Below are positions 16,718 through 26,003 of a DNA stretch of 64,000 nt, piece by piece. The position numbers were made by a program, and so were the translations under genes. This stretch comes from a bacterium (GTDB lineage: Bacteria; UBA6262; WVXT01), in the NCBI GenBank assembly GCA_035530055.1, contig DATKVN010000010.1, positions 6,799 to 70,798 of the forward strand, in the 5' to 3' direction. The notes beneath the pieces are model-generated. The model saw nothing but the letters and a program-made list of their open reading frames with translations. It had not been told where the DNA came from and searched no databases. How positions within the stretch are numbered: position 1 is the stretch's first letter; each line of letters begins with the position of its first letter.

Positions 16718-18448
16718 TTAATACGAATACGCATCTAAAACATACTGCTGCACCATTCGATGGGTATTGAAAAAAGAAGCATTGATGGCAATTGAGTGCC
16801 GCATAATATCAACCCAGTTATCACGGTTGTTATAAAATAGAGGAATGATTACTTTTTGTAACTTTTCATAGAGAGAATGAGCATTCCTTTCATCAACACT
16901 CTCTATATCCGAAGCTGAACCGATTGACCATCCAGTAAGACCTTCAATACATCCTTCAATCCACCATCCATCTAAAATGCTCAAACTGGGAATACCGTTG
17001 TGCGCTGCTTTCATACCAGATGTTCCTGAAGCTTCTCGGGGTTTTCGAGGAGTATTAAGCCATAAATCAACTCCGGAAATAAGCATCTTACCCAGTTCCA
17101 TATCATAATTTTCAAGATAAACTATTTTAATACTGTCTTTTAGTTCTTTCGACACAGAAACAATTCTTTTTATCAGTTCTTTTCCAGGCCAATCTCTGGG
17201 GTGCGCCCTACCAGCAAAAATCAGTTGAATCTTACCAACGCTTTGAGAAATATTGACTAACCTGTTCGTATCAAAGAAAACTAAATCCGCCCTTTTATAT
17301 GCAGTAGCCCTTCGTGCAAACCCAATCGTAAGTGTGTCATAATCCATGCCTGCATTCATTTTCTCATTAACATAGTCTAAAAGTTTCTTTTTTGCCTCCT
17401 GATGAGCATTCCATATTTCCTCTTTGGGAATACTTAAGGCATACCGAAGACTGAAAGGGTCATTCATCCAACCGTGAATATACTTATCGTATAACCTTTT
17501 AAGACTTTCACAGACCCATGTGTTTGTATGTGTCCCATTAGTGATAGAATCAATATGGTAACCGGGAAACATCTCCCGGGAAACTTTACCATGTTCCTTA
17601 GCAACACCATTTACATAATGGCTCAAATTCAATGCAAGAAGCGTCATATTTAACCTGTCTTCCCCTCCGATATTTTTTAAAAAATCGACGGGCATAGATT
17701 CGCCCAGAACTTGCCTGACCAAGTCGTAAGAAAATTGGTCGTGCCCTGCAGGAACAGGTGTATGTGTGGTAAACACACACATTCTTTTTACCCTATCAAT
17801 ATCCCATATTGGTTCATGATTTCTTTTTCTTTCATTTAAGAGTTCAAGGGTCAATAAGCTTGCGTGTCCTTCATTCATATGATACCGACTAATTCGATGG
17901 TATCCTAATTCTTTAAGTATCCTTACTCCGCCAATACCCAGGATAATTTCCTGGGCGAGCCTATACTTTTCATCTCCACCGTATAGATAATCAGTAAGAC
18001 TCCGGTCATAATCACTATTCTGGTCAATATCCGTATCTAAGAAGATGACAGGCACACAATATCCAGTGACACCAGTTGCCCTGTACTGCCATGCCTGGAT
18101 AAAAACGGGTCTATTTTCTATGGTAACACTTACTTTTTTGGGTAAGAGTGTCAATAAATCTTTGGGATTCCATTCACATGGTAACTCCTGTTGCTGACCC
18201 TGGTCATCCAGCTTTTGATAAAAGTATCCTTTTCTATACAATAGGGTAATTGCAACCAGAGGAACGCTTAAATCAGCACACGATTTGATTGTATCCCCAG
18301 CTAAAATTCCCAAGCCACCGCTATAGGTAGGAATTTTAGAATCAATGCCTATCTCCATAGAAAAATAAGCAATTCTTTTCCCTTGCTTTCGTATTTTGGG
18401 AACAGATGCCTTTCCCGGGTTAAAATATGTTTTTTCTAAGGGATCCAT
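16718..18448 (-). CDS. glgP: Alpha-glucan (glycogen) phosphorylase, short type
   Basis: A 576-residue GT35 phosphorylase releasing glucose-1-phosphate from glycogen or maltodextrin. The pyridoxal-phosphate lysine is K480 in [42 protein letters not shown] and [14 protein letters not shown] are family hallmarks. It is shorter than the 800-residue animal/E. coli enzymes and matches the short bacterial/archaeal type without the N-terminal regulatory region. The start lies inside the 3' end of pyk (29-bp overlap) with AAGGAAA just upstream. glgC is 3 kb away; no glycogen synthase is in the window. Confidence 0.93.
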   Translation of the reverse strand: MDPLEKTYFNPGKASVPKIRKQGKRIAYFSMEIGIDSKIPTYSGGLGILAGDTIKSCADLSVPLVAITLLYRKGYFYQKLDDQGQQQELPCEWNPKDLLTLLPKKVSVTIENRPVFIQAWQYRATGVTGYCVPVIFLDTDIDQNSDYDRSLTDYLYGGDEKYRLAQEIILGIGGVRILKELGYHRISRYHMNEGHASLLTLELLNERKRNHEPIWDIDRVKRMCVFTTHTPVPAGHDQFSYDLVRQVLGESMPVDFLKNIGGEDRLNMTLLALNLSHYVNGVAKEHGKVSREMFPGYHIDSITNGTHTNTWVCESLKRLYDKYIHGWMNDPFSLRYALSIPKEEIWNAHQEAKKKLLDYVNEKMNAGMDYDTLTIGFARRATAYKRADLVFFDTNRLVNISQSVGKIQLIFAGRAHPRDWPGKELIKRIVSVSKELKDSIKIVYLENYDMELGKMLISGVDLWLNTPRKPREASGTSGMKAAHNGIPSLSILDGWWIEGCIEGLTGWSIGSASDIESVDERNAHSLYEKLQKVIIPLFYNNRDNWVDIMRHSIAINASFFNTHRMVQQYVLDAYSY

Positions 18449-19466
18449 TTTCCTTAAATGACGTTTCAGTAAATTTCAGTATCTGGTTCATCATCTTTAC
18501 TACTTCAACGGGATGTTGACCTATAGCAGTTTCTGCTGAAAGCATAACAAAATCAGAGCCATCTAATACTGCGTTGGCAACATCTGTGACTTCAGCTCTG
18601 GCAGGCCTTAAATTTTCTACCATACTTTCAAGCATTTGTGTAGCCGTAATGACGAACTTCTTTGCCTGGTTACATTTTTTGATTATCAGTTTCTGGACAA
18701 CAGGGATTTCATAGATTGGAATTGATACTCCCATATCCCCCCGCGCTATCATAATTCCATCGGAGACATCTATTATCTCATCAATATTCTTAATACCCTG
18801 CCGATTTTCAATCTTGGCAATTATGTTGCAGTTCGGGAGGTTGGGTTTAACTAAATCTTTTATTTGAATAATATCGTTTTTATTTCTTACAAAAGATTGT
18901 GCAATATAATCTACTTTGTTTTTTATACCGAATTGGATATCGATTCTATCTTTATTAGTTAATCCTTTAAACCTTAAGGATACATCGGGAATGTTAATTC
19001 CTTTGTTTTCCTTCAAAGACCCAGGAATAATCACCTCTGCCTTGAGATATTTTTTTGTCCTTGATTTTACAATTAGAGCAATGTTGCCGTCATCTATGTA
19101 TATGTAATTCCCTGGCTTTATATTATCTAAAGAGCTTTCATAATCAAACGGTATTATATTTTTTTCTCCTAATACATCCTGATTAGTCAGGAAGACCTGT
19201 TGTCTTTTTTTCAATTCGATACTCTTTTTATGTTTGAACCTGCCAACTCTTATACGATAACCCTCCAGGTCCTGTAATATTTTTATATGGCGTCTATATT
19301 TCTTATTTAACTCTCTAATCAAATTTATACAATATTTATGACTGGCATGGTTTCTATGGGAAAAATTAAGTCTGGCTACATCCATACCAGCGAGCATCAT
19401 ATTTCTCAAGACGGTTACATTGTCGCTTGCAGGTCCTATTGTACAGATTATTTTTGTCTTGACCAT
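18420..19466 (-). CDS. pyk: Pyruvate kinase lacking the C-terminal domain
   Basis: A 348-residue protein against about 470 for the usual enzyme. It has the TIM barrel and B domain: ICTIGPAS at the start, [10 protein letters not shown] for phosphate/nucleotide binding, [11 protein letters not shown] with the catalytic lysine, MIARGDMGV for the metal site, and ATQMLESM. The protein ends soon after the barrel ([21 protein letters not shown]), so the C-terminal domain that binds allosteric effectors is absent. It probably works unregulated in lower glycolysis, or has another role. It overlaps glgP by 29 bp, linking glycogen breakdown to pyruvate formation. Confidence 0.9.
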   Translation of the reverse strand: MVKTKIICTIGPASDNVTVLRNMMLAGMDVARLNFSHRNHASHKYCINLIRELNKKYRRHIKILQDLEGYRIRVGRFKHKKSIELKKRQQVFLTNQDVLGEKNIIPFDYESSLDNIKPGNYIYIDDGNIALIVKSRTKKYLKAEVIIPGSLKENKGINIPDVSLRFKGLTNKDRIDIQFGIKNKVDYIAQSFVRNKNDIIQIKDLVKPNLPNCNIIAKIENRQGIKNIDEIIDVSDGIMIARGDMGVSIPIYEIPVVQKLIIKKCNQAKKFVITATQMLESMVENLRPARAEVTDVANAVLDGSDFVMLSAETAIGQHPVEVVKMMNQILKFTETSFKENGSLRKNIF

Positions 19467-19493
19467 TGTTCTTTTGACATTCTGATTTTTTGT

Positions 19494-19910
19494 TTAACGT
19501 CTAATAGTTTTCTTTTTGAAGAGGAGCCAGTTTTTGTCTTGGGGATTTTTGGGTTGTATCTTTATTAAGCAATAAGTCCCTTTTAATTTCTTGCCTTTTA
19601 ATTCAAAGGTTATTTCTTTAGCCTGGAACTTTATCGGCTCATAATATCCTTTATCCCATATTTCTACTGTTCCTGCACCATACAGTCCTTCGGCTATCTC
19701 ACCTTCAAAATCCTCATATCCTAACGAATGGTCTTCAACCTGAATGGCTAATCGTTTGACGCTTTTTTTTGTTGGCGGTTCTTTGGGAATGGCCCAGCTT
19801 TTTAATACATCACCTTTTTCCAGACGGAAATCGTAATGGAGACGTGTGGCTTGGTGTTTCTGGACTACAAAGATAAGATTTTTTGATTTTTTAGGCGTCT
19901 TTTTAGGCAT
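19494..19910 (-). CDS. Stand-alone LigD-type 3'-phosphoesterase
   Basis: A 138-residue protein equal to the phosphoesterase (PE) domain of bacterial ligase D. Conserved metal and substrate residues are visible in [32 protein letters not shown] and [14 protein letters not shown] domains remove 3'-phosphates or 3'-ribonucleotides to leave ligatable ends. A lysine-rich N-terminus ([10 protein letters not shown]) may aid DNA binding. It overlaps the upstream nth gene by 8 bp, suggesting that it tidies the 3' ends left by glycosylase/lyase action. No ligase or polymerase domain is attached or nearby. Confidence 0.88.
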   Translation of the reverse strand: MPKKTPKKSKNLIFVVQKHQATRLHYDFRLEKGDVLKSWAIPKEPPTKKSVKRLAIQVEDHSLGYEDFEGEIAEGLYGAGTVEIWDKGYYEPIKFQAKEITFELKGKKLKGTYCLIKIQPKNPQDKNWLLFKKKTIRR

Positions 19911-20541
19911 AAGAATCCTTTCTAGAAGGGCAGAGTTTTCGTAAAATACATTCTAAGCATTTTGGTTTTTTTGCATCACAAATCTTTCTGCCATGGTCAA
20001 TTAAGAGATAGCTAAACTTTCCCCATTCTTTTTTATCTAACAGTTTCATTAAATCCTGTTCAATCTTCTGGGGGTCTTGATTTTTAGTAAGCCCTAACCT
20101 CTGGCTTAATCTCCTGACATGGGTATCGACTGCTATGCCTTCTACTTTCCCGAAGCCATTAAAAAGCACTATGTTTGCTGTTTTTCTGGCTACTCCAGGT
20201 AGTTGTATCAATTTATCCATTGAATCTGGTAATTTACTGTTAAAATCTTTTACAATCTTTTGAGCTGTTGATATTATGTTTTTTGCTTTATTACGATAGA
20301 ATCCTGTTGAGCGGATTTCCTGTTCAAAAGTTTTCAAGTTAGCTTTTGCATAATCTTGGACTTTCCTATACTTTTTGAAAAGAGATTTAGTCACTATATT
20401 TACTCTCGCATCAGTACATTGGGCAGAAAGAACTGTAGCTACTAAAATCTCTAAAGGAGTGCTAAAATTTAAGGCAATCTTTGTTTTGGGATACTCTTTT
20501 TTTAGTAAGAGTAATATCTTATCTATGTTTTTCACCGACAT
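19903..20541 (-). CDS. nth: Endonuclease III
   Basis: A 212-residue DNA glycosylase/AP lyase that removes oxidised pyrimidines. The helix-hairpin-helix has LPGVARKTA with catalytic K120, and the catalytic aspartate D139 lies in VDTHV. The iron-sulfur loop C-X6-C-X2-C-X5-C is intact near the C-terminus ([17 protein letters not shown]). Length is normal. It is followed, with overlap, by the phosphoesterase gene and preceded by a small HTH protein. Confidence 0.95.
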   Translation of the reverse strand: MSVKNIDKILLLLKKEYPKTKIALNFSTPLEILVATVLSAQCTDARVNIVTKSLFKKYRKVQDYAKANLKTFEQEIRSTGFYRNKAKNIISTAQKIVKDFNSKLPDSMDKLIQLPGVARKTANIVLFNGFGKVEGIAVDTHVRRLSQRLGLTKNQDPQKIEQDLMKLLDKKEWGKFSYLLIDHGRKICDAKKPKCLECILRKLCPSRKDSYA

Positions 20542-20598
20542 CGTTCTTTTCCCTCTCTCGGGAACTTTTTTGACACCGGTTGTTACACTAAAACTAAA

Positions 20599-20796
20599 TC
20601 AAGCGCCTTTCTTTCCTGTCTCTATCTCCTTTAGGATTTTTTCCAGTTGTTTCTTCTCATAAAGCCTGTAGTTGTTTATGGGATGGCGAGTTGCTTCTAA
20701 CTTCTTCTCATTATCCCATCGTCTTAAAGTCATAGGAGATACGCCAAGAAAGCTGGCTGCTTGTTTGACAGTCATATAGTGGTTTAGTTTAACCAT
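20599..20796 (-). CDS. Small MerR/excisionase-like HTH protein
   Basis: A 65-residue single-domain DNA-binding protein: YMTVKQAASFLGVSPMTLRR is a typical MerR/HTH_17 helix-turn-helix, followed by the wing RHPINNYRLYEKKQLEKIL. It is first in a run of five same-strand genes (this gene, nth, phosphoesterase, pyk, glgP) with short gaps or overlaps. It may regulate that operon or be a leftover excisionase-type factor, since a RAYT element lies just upstream. It has no effector domain. Confidence 0.75.
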   Translation of the reverse strand: MVKLNHYMTVKQAASFLGVSPMTLRRWDNEKKLEATRHPINNYRLYEKKQLEKILKEIETGKKGA

Positions 20797-20816
20797 TTTA
20801 TTGTACCTTTGCTAAC

Positions 20817-20844
20817 ATTATACAAGTTTATTCATAAAAGTAAA
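20817..20844 (-). promoter_or_regulatory. Probable promoter for HTH-nth-pyk-glgP operon
   Basis: -10 TATAAT (20817-20822) with a weaker -35 TTTACT (20839-20844) at 16 bp, 20 bp before the HTH start codon. Confidence 0.45.
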
Positions 20845-20857
20845 GTAAATTTTGTGA

Positions 20858-21668
20858 GTTCTGGGGTGAGTTCTGGGGACACAATACTTAATTATTATTC
20901 TTGGGTCCTGGTTTCCCCTTTTTTAATACCTTTCCGGTTATTTCCTCAAGTTTAGTAATAAATTTATCATCACCTAAAGGTCGACCGGTGCGGGCATGTT
21001 CTCTGAAGAGATTCCTATCTATGTCTCTATCGTCTTCAGCAAGATATGATGACCAGTCTTCTATTTCTGAAAGCATAAAGTTATCAGAAAGTAAAATATC
21101 CTTTTCTTTCAGAACATGAGCTTTCGCACTCGACCAAGGGTAATCTTCAGCCCTTTTCACTAACCCTGCTCTTACTGGATTCCGTTCAACATAACGGACA
21201 GCCGCATAAAGATACTGCTCGTCCAATGGATAAGATATAAATCGCCCCTGCCACAGATATCCCCTCCACCCTTCACGGAAATTAATCATGCGGGTATAGT
21301 ATCTGTGTACCTGACCTATTCCCCTCGCTAAACTGTCTTCATTCTTGGGGACAGCTATTAAATGCACATGATTATCCATCAAACAATATGCCCAGAAAAT
21401 TACACCAGCTTCTATGGCATGCTTATATAGAAGATTAATGTAGGATTTCTTATCTTGGTCGCTGAAGAATACATTCTGAGAGCGATTGCCACGTTGGATA
21501 ATATGATGAGGATAGTTAAGTATGACGATACGTGCTATTCGTGCCATGACATAATTCTAACAAATCAAGTATCAGAAATCAATAATTAAGTATTGTATCC
21601 CGGAAACTGGTGGGACGGAACTGGTGGGGCGAAACTGGTGGATAATTAAGTATTGTGTCCCCGGAATT
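20858..21668. mobile_element. REP/RAYT element with inverted termini
   Basis: The transposase gene at 20888-21547 is bracketed by GGGGACACAATACTTAATTATT on the left (about 20875-20897) and by two inverted copies, AATAATTAAGTATTGTAT (about 21581) and ATAATTAAGTATTGTGTCCCC (about 21642-21662), on the right. These are the termini found singly or paired through the first 22 kb. It looks like the only intact, autonomous copy in the window. Confidence 0.8.
20888..21547 (-). CDS. REP-associated tyrosine transposase (RAYT)
   Basis: A 219-residue IS200-like HUH transposase of the RAYT group. The N-terminus MARIARIVILNYPHHIIQRG is diagnostic. The HUH pair is NHVHLI, and the catalytic tyrosine lies in GQVHRYYTRMI. 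RYVERNPVRAGLV and WSSAKAHV are further family marks. RAYTs move or shape REP palindromes. All motifs are intact, so it may be active. The C-terminal segment LEEITGKVLKKGKP is also encoded by the deleted element at 9.5 kb and, in diverged form, at 13.4 kb. Confidence 0.92.
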   Translation of the reverse strand: MARIARIVILNYPHHIIQRGNRSQNVFFSDQDKKSYINLLYKHAIEAGVIFWAYCLMDNHVHLIAVPKNEDSLARGIGQVHRYYTRMINFREGWRGYLWQGRFISYPLDEQYLYAAVRYVERNPVRAGLVKRAEDYPWSSAKAHVLKEKDILLSDNFMLSEIEDWSSYLAEDDRDIDRNLFREHARTGRPLGDDKFITKLEEITGKVLKKGKPGPKNNN

Positions 21669-21702
21669 ATTTCGCCCCTACGTGATTCGCAAGGATTCCA
21701 TA

Positions 21703-22938
21703 TTAGTCTTTGGGTTCGGTGCGGGGAATGACTACAATTCCTTCAGGGGAGACGTGATATTTCTTTCGGTCTTCTTCTAAATTATAACCAATAACTGTTC
21801 TTTGGGGAATTTTGACATTCTTGTCGATAATTGTGCGTTTGATCCGCGCATGCCTTCCGATGTCTACATTGTCCATAAGAATTGACTGGTTTACCTCGGA
21901 ATAGCTGTGGATGAATACGTTTCTGCCTATTACAGAATCTCTTACTGTTCCACCACTAATGATGGTGCCTTCACAGACGATGGAGTTTAATGCTACACCT
22001 CTCCGTCCGTGTTCATCGAATACAAACTTGGCTGGTGGAAGTTCAGTGTAACTGGTGGTCTTAATTGGCCAGCGAGGACTGTAAAGGTTAAAGGAAGGTT
22101 TGACAGCGCGAAGGTCCATATTTGCTTGATAGTAACTCTCAATTGTCCCTATATCGCGCCAGTAACTAGTCTCTTTTGAGTCTTCCTCACCGGGAATCCT
22201 ATTTTCTTTAAAGTCGTAGGCAAAGACCTTCTTTTGCTGATAGAGGATAGGAATGATGTCCTTCCCGAAATCGTGCTTGGTCTTTTTTCTTAGGATGTCC
22301 TCTTTCAGTTCACTTATCAATATGTCGGTGTTGAAAAGGTAATTTCCCAGAGAGGCTAAAGCTTCATTAGGTCGACCAGGAATGGTGCAGGGCTTTTTGG
22401 GCTTTTCCTGAAAGCCAATGATGAGACCATGTTCATCTACACTGATAATACCCAGTTGTGATGCATCTTTAATAGGAACGGAAACAGCGGCTACAGTAAC
22501 AGCGGTATTCTTTTTGATATGAAATTTCACCATCTGGCGAATATCCATCCTGTAAATGTGGTCTGCCCCAAAGACAGCTACAATATCTGGATTGACCCGT
22601 TTAATTAAGTTCAAATTCTGATAGATAGCATCAGCAGTTCCTCTGTACCAACTCTCTCCTAAACGCATCTGGGCAGGAACGGTAACAATAAAGTGGTCTC
22701 TCATAACCTGTCCCAGTTGCCAACCGTCCTGGAGATGCTCAATGAGAGACTGTGCTTTAAATTGTGTTAGAACATATACGGCATAAATACCTGAATTGAG
22801 AAAATTACTGAGGACGAAATCGATTAGTCGGTATTTGCCTCCAAAAGGCACTGCTGGTTTGGTTCTATCTTTGGTGAGGGGGTAAAGTCTCTCTCCTTTC
22901 CCGCCTGCCATAATCATACCGAGAATTTTTGGTTTCAT
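21703..22938 (-). CDS. glgC: Glucose-1-phosphate adenylyltransferase
   Basis: A 411-residue ADP-glucose pyrophosphorylase, the committed step of glycogen synthesis. It opens with MIMAGGKGERLYPLTKDRTKPAVPFGGKYR, the nucleotide-binding loop and substrate lysine region. SWYRGTADAIYQN, FGADHIYRMD and SYWRDIGTIESYYQANMDL are family motifs. The C-terminal left-handed beta helix (GGTVRDSVIGRNVFIHSYSEV) is complete. It stands alone between the RAYT element and the DksA-like gene terminator. Together with glgP it implies glycogen storage and use. Confidence 0.95.
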   Translation of the reverse strand: MKPKILGMIMAGGKGERLYPLTKDRTKPAVPFGGKYRLIDFVLSNFLNSGIYAVYVLTQFKAQSLIEHLQDGWQLGQVMRDHFIVTVPAQMRLGESWYRGTADAIYQNLNLIKRVNPDIVAVFGADHIYRMDIRQMVKFHIKKNTAVTVAAVSVPIKDASQLGIISVDEHGLIIGFQEKPKKPCTIPGRPNEALASLGNYLFNTDILISELKEDILRKKTKHDFGKDIIPILYQQKKVFAYDFKENRIPGEEDSKETSYWRDIGTIESYYQANMDLRAVKPSFNLYSPRWPIKTTSYTELPPAKFVFDEHGRRGVALNSIVCEGTIISGGTVRDSVIGRNVFIHSYSEVNQSILMDNVDIGRHARIKRTIIDKNVKIPQRTVIGYNLEEDRKKYHVSPEGIVVIPRTEPKD

Positions 22939-22966
22939 TTTTTTATCTTTTCGATAGAATATAAGT

Positions 22967-23012
22967 TTAAAAAAAATAAAAAAGCAGGATTATTAACTTA
23001 TAAATCCTGCTT
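22967..23012 (-). terminator. Rho-independent terminator after dksA-like gene
   Basis: On the minus strand GCAGGATTTAT...ATAATCCTGC forms a long stem (22984-23010), followed directly by a run of about 13 residues that is nearly all T. A strong intrinsic terminator 30 bp past the stop. Confidence 0.85.
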
Positions 23013-23038
23013 CATAAGGTTTTTACCTTATAGATATT

Positions 23039-23419
23039 TTAAGCTGGTTTCTCCATCTTAGCCTTACATTTGATGCATAAGCGAGCATAGGGAACTACTT
23101 TCAGTCGCTTTTTGGTTATTATATTACCGCACTTTTCGCACATTCCAAAATGGCCTTGTTCAATATTTTTTAAAGCACTTTCGATAGCTTCTAATCTTTG
23201 CCTTTCACCATGATTGAGTTCAAAAAGTAATTCCCGGGCAGAAGAATCGGCTGCCTGGTCGACACTATCTCCTACCTCACCACTGGGATACTCTTTTTCG
23301 TTCTCTGTTGTTTTCTGGACTAATTTGAGCAACTCTTCTTTTAAATGGAGGAGTTGTTCTTTAAATTTCTTTATTTCTTTTGCACTTATTCTTTTTTTCG
23401 ATGTGGTTAATTTTTTCAT
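23039..23419 (-). CDS. DksA/TraR-family zinc-finger protein
   Basis: A 126-residue protein from the ATG at 23419; an upstream extension to 23509 reads through a palindromic repeat and is not believed. A helical coiled-coil region (KFKEQLLHLKEELLKLVQK) is followed by the DksA/TraR four-cysteine zinc finger (CEKCGN...CIKCK) and ALKNIEQGHFGMC. DksA-type proteins enter the RNA polymerase secondary channel and tune transcription, often with ppGpp. The coil-tip acidic residues seem to be replaced by SVDQAADSSARE, the motif of the YteA/DksA-like group rather than classic DksA. A strong terminator follows. Confidence 0.88.
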   Translation of the reverse strand: MKKLTTSKKRISAKEIKKFKEQLLHLKEELLKLVQKTTENEKEYPSGEVGDSVDQAADSSARELLFELNHGERQRLEAIESALKNIEQGHFGMCEKCGNIITKKRLKVVPYARLCIKCKAKMEKPA

Positions 23420-23448
23420 AGATATTCTCTGCAGTATGCTATTGTAAC

Positions 23449-23535
23449 CTCGAGATTGCCACGTCCCGATTTTCAATCGGGACTCGCAATGACATTGAGA
23501 AGCTATCACGCTCCTTTTCCCGATTTTTAATTGGG
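23449..23535. repeat. Palindromic CGAGATTGCC...CGCAATGACA repeat
   Basis: A long imperfect repeat containing the CCCGATTTTCAATCGGG hairpin, related to copies at 27638-27675 and 63912-63975. It lies upstream of the DksA-like gene and accounts for its spurious N-terminal extension. Confidence 0.65.
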
Positions 23536-23599
23536 AATGTTTATAAGAATAAATAATTTTTCATTAATTGTCAAGGGAAAAATAAAATAATTTAGATAC

Positions 23600-25906
23600 T
23601 TATGAACCTAATTTCCAGGAGATTCCTGCAAAAATTCTCCTGCCGGGCATTGGATAGCCAAAAACTGTCTGGTATTTTTTATCAAGAATGTTATCGAGAG
23701 AAATATACGCTTCCAGATTTCTGATTCTTTGAGCAATCCTCGCATTAAGCAAAAAGCAGTCTGGTAATTTATCCCCTGTCTTTCCTCTATCGCTCCATTG
23801 TTCGTCAACATATTCTGTTCCTAAACTTAACTTTAAACCAAAATTGTTAGCATAATTAATCCTGTAGTTGACTCGATTGTGGGGATTATAAGGCGCAATT
23901 TCATACTTATCTTCTCCTTCTTTCTTCCCTGCGCTGCGGATATAGGTATAATTTATGCTCTGAGAAAGTCCTGACATAATTTGATGGATAAATTCTAATT
24001 CTACGCCCTGGCTATAGGCTTGGGCGACGTTAGAAGGCCTCCATATAAAAGATGGATCCATTGCCCACTCTATCAAATCCTCTATGTTGGTCTCGAATAG
24101 GGTCACCCTGCTTAATAAAAAATTCCCTAATTGGTGTTCAAATCCAAGGTCATAAGCCCAGGCCTTTTCTGGCTTCAAATCGGGATTCCCCTCTGCTTGA
24201 TAACCATAATCTGTGTAAGGCTGGTATAGATCGCAGAACGTTGGCGCTCGAAAGCCCCTTCCCAGATTGAACGAAAGTTTTAAAGATTCTCCTGGCTGAG
24301 AGAGCTGATAGACCAAACTGAAACTGGGATTTATTTGACCTCCATATGCTGAATGGTTGTCGTAGCGGAGGCCCATTGTTGTAGTCAATGGCTTAAGGGA
24401 TAGAATCTCCTGGAGAAAGATAGATTCATTTAAGGTCCTTTCACCAATTATGGTCTGTGAATTGATTTTATTTCTCTGCTTATATTCATCCTGGTGAATG
24501 TCCATACCGAGTGTTATCCCGTATAGAGTATCTAACTGAGTCTCTACTCCCCGGGTAACATTTTCGTGAAGGTCATCTCTTAGCTCATCGGGATTTCGGT
24601 CTCTCCTTTGGTCGTTACTGCCATAGGCTTTGAGCAACAATTTTGAATTTTCTCCTCCATTTGAGTATTCTAAAATGGCGTATTCTTTCTCGTCCTCCTG
24701 ATTGTGGTTAGGGTCGGATGCGAATTTTTCCTCTAAAATAATTTTTTCCCATGTACTTGAGTCAAACGTATAATTAACACCGGGTAGTCCCAGTTTTCCT
24801 CTATGGTAACCGCCTCTAAGTTCAAAATTTCCGATTTTCCCGGCACTGTATGCTAATCTCCCTGTAAAATTATGGTTGTCATACGCACTATTTTCCCGCC
24901 AGCCGTTGGAAGTATTGTTACTTATTGTAAAGTAGGTTTTAATATTGGTATCTTTTGTTCCGAAATTTAATCTAGCTATCTGGGTGCCAAAACTTCCTAA
25001 ACCAAAATTTACATCAGCTGTTACCTTCTCGTCTTTTGCTTCTCTGGTAATGATATTGACTACTCCTCCCAGAGCATTGGCACCGTAGAGGGCTGAGGCA
25101 GGACCGCGCACAACTTCTATTCTTTCAATATTGTCTATGGAAAATTGGCTCAGGTCGGCTATTCCATCTGAGGTGCTATTTATAGAGCGACCATCGACCA
25201 TTACTAGTGTCTGATATGCGGAACAACCCCGAAGCCCAATGTAAGAGGGAGCTCCCAAGGTTCCATATCTTCTTACTTCTACGCCCAATCTGTTTTTAAG
25301 GACTTCTCCCACGTTGTGAGCGTTACTTTCGGCGATTTCTTTCCTGGTGATTACACTGACGTTTGTGGGTAAATCTTTTAGCATTCTGGGGCCCCTGGTG
25401 GGAGTAATTACGATGACTCCCATGTCCCCCATATAGACTGCCTGTTCCTCTCTATGTTCCTTCTCCTTCTCTATCTCTATCTCCCTCTCTTCTATCTTCT
25501 GAGAGGAGACTATCTTCTCCTCTTCCACTTTCTCCCTCACTTCTTTTAAGTCCTTTTCCAGCTGTTCCTTTAAGATATTGGCCTCTTCTTCTCTCCTTGT
25601 CCTCTCAAATTCAAGTTTATCTACCCTCTTCTTGAGCTCCCGTTCCATTCTATTCTTCTCTTCCTCTTTAGCCCTGAGTCTCCCTTCAACTTCACGCTTG
25701 ACTTCCTCAATTAATGCCTTCTCCTTCTCTATCTCTATCTCTATCTCTATCTCTATCTCCCTCTCTTCTATCTTCTCAGAGGAGACTCTCTTTTCCTCTG
25801 CCACTTTCTCCCTTACTTCCTTTAACTCCTTTCCCAGCCAGGCGAGACCAACCACAAGTAGAATGGCTGCCGAAATCAAAATTAAATTTTTCTTTCTTAG
25901 TAACAT
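23600..25906 (-). CDS. TonB-dependent receptor with N-terminal membrane helix and coiled coil
   Basis: A 768-residue outer-membrane receptor, probably BtuB-like since it ends the B12 operon. ATG 25906 has a GGGGGT ribosome site 7 nt upstream; an upstream TTG is less likely. Residues about 7-24 are a hydrophobic helix without a clear signal-peptidase site. Residues about 26-155 are an uninterrupted Glu/Lys/Arg coiled coil containing two copies of ELKEVREKVEEEK...EEREIEIEKEK. A TonB-box-like MGVIVITPTRGP (about 163-173) precedes a normal plug (LKDLPTNVSVITRKEI, VVRGPASALYGANALGGVVNI) and a 22-strand-size barrel. Typical receptors have no such coil. The ligand is inferred from context only. Confidence 0.88.
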   Translation of the reverse strand: MLLRKKNLILISAAILLVVGLAWLGKELKEVREKVAEEKRVSSEKIEEREIEIEIEIEIEKEKALIEEVKREVEGRLRAKEEEKNRMERELKKRVDKLEFERTRREEEANILKEQLEKDLKEVREKVEEEKIVSSQKIEEREIEIEKEKEHREEQAVYMGDMGVIVITPTRGPRMLKDLPTNVSVITRKEIAESNAHNVGEVLKNRLGVEVRRYGTLGAPSYIGLRGCSAYQTLVMVDGRSINSTSDGIADLSQFSIDNIERIEVVRGPASALYGANALGGVVNIITREAKDEKVTADVNFGLGSFGTQIARLNFGTKDTNIKTYFTISNNTSNGWRENSAYDNHNFTGRLAYSAGKIGNFELRGGYHRGKLGLPGVNYTFDSSTWEKIILEEKFASDPNHNQEDEKEYAILEYSNGGENSKLLLKAYGSNDQRRDRNPDELRDDLHENVTRGVETQLDTLYGITLGMDIHQDEYKQRNKINSQTIIGERTLNESIFLQEILSLKPLTTTMGLRYDNHSAYGGQINPSFSLVYQLSQPGESLKLSFNLGRGFRAPTFCDLYQPYTDYGYQAEGNPDLKPEKAWAYDLGFEHQLGNFLLSRVTLFETNIEDLIEWAMDPSFIWRPSNVAQAYSQGVELEFIHQIMSGLSQSINYTYIRSAGKKEGEDKYEIAPYNPHNRVNYRINYANNFGLKLSLGTEYVDEQWSDRGKTGDKLPDCFLLNARIAQRIRNLEAYISLDNILDKKYQTVFGYPMPGRRIFAGISWKLGS
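25459..25559. repeat. Internal coding duplication, copy A
   Basis: About 100 bp inside the receptor gene, nearly identical to 25717-25834 (copy B). It encodes the second coiled-coil repeat. This copy has about two CTCTAT hexamers where copy B has about five. Confidence 0.7.
25717..25834. repeat. Internal coding duplication, copy B, with hexanucleotide tract
   Basis: The partner of 25459-25559 with an expanded CTCTAT microsatellite (about 25728-25759), encoding alternating Glu-Ile. Because the unit is 6 bp, copy-number slippage would change coil length by two residues per unit without a frameshift. Confidence 0.7.
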
Positions 25907-25939
25907 CCAGATTACCCCCTTAAGAAATGTTTCCAATAA

Positions 25940-25990
25940 CGCAGAGCGGTCGCTCTGCGGCTACAGGTTGCTGCACAATTTGAAATTGTG
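25940..25990. repeat. Hairpin repeats upstream of the TonB receptor
   Basis: GCAGAGCGGTCGCTCTGC and a TGCACAATTTGAAATTGTGC stem lie between the receptor start and the 62-bp tandem array. Confidence 0.6.
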
Positions 25991-26003
25991 CCTACAAATC
26001 CAA

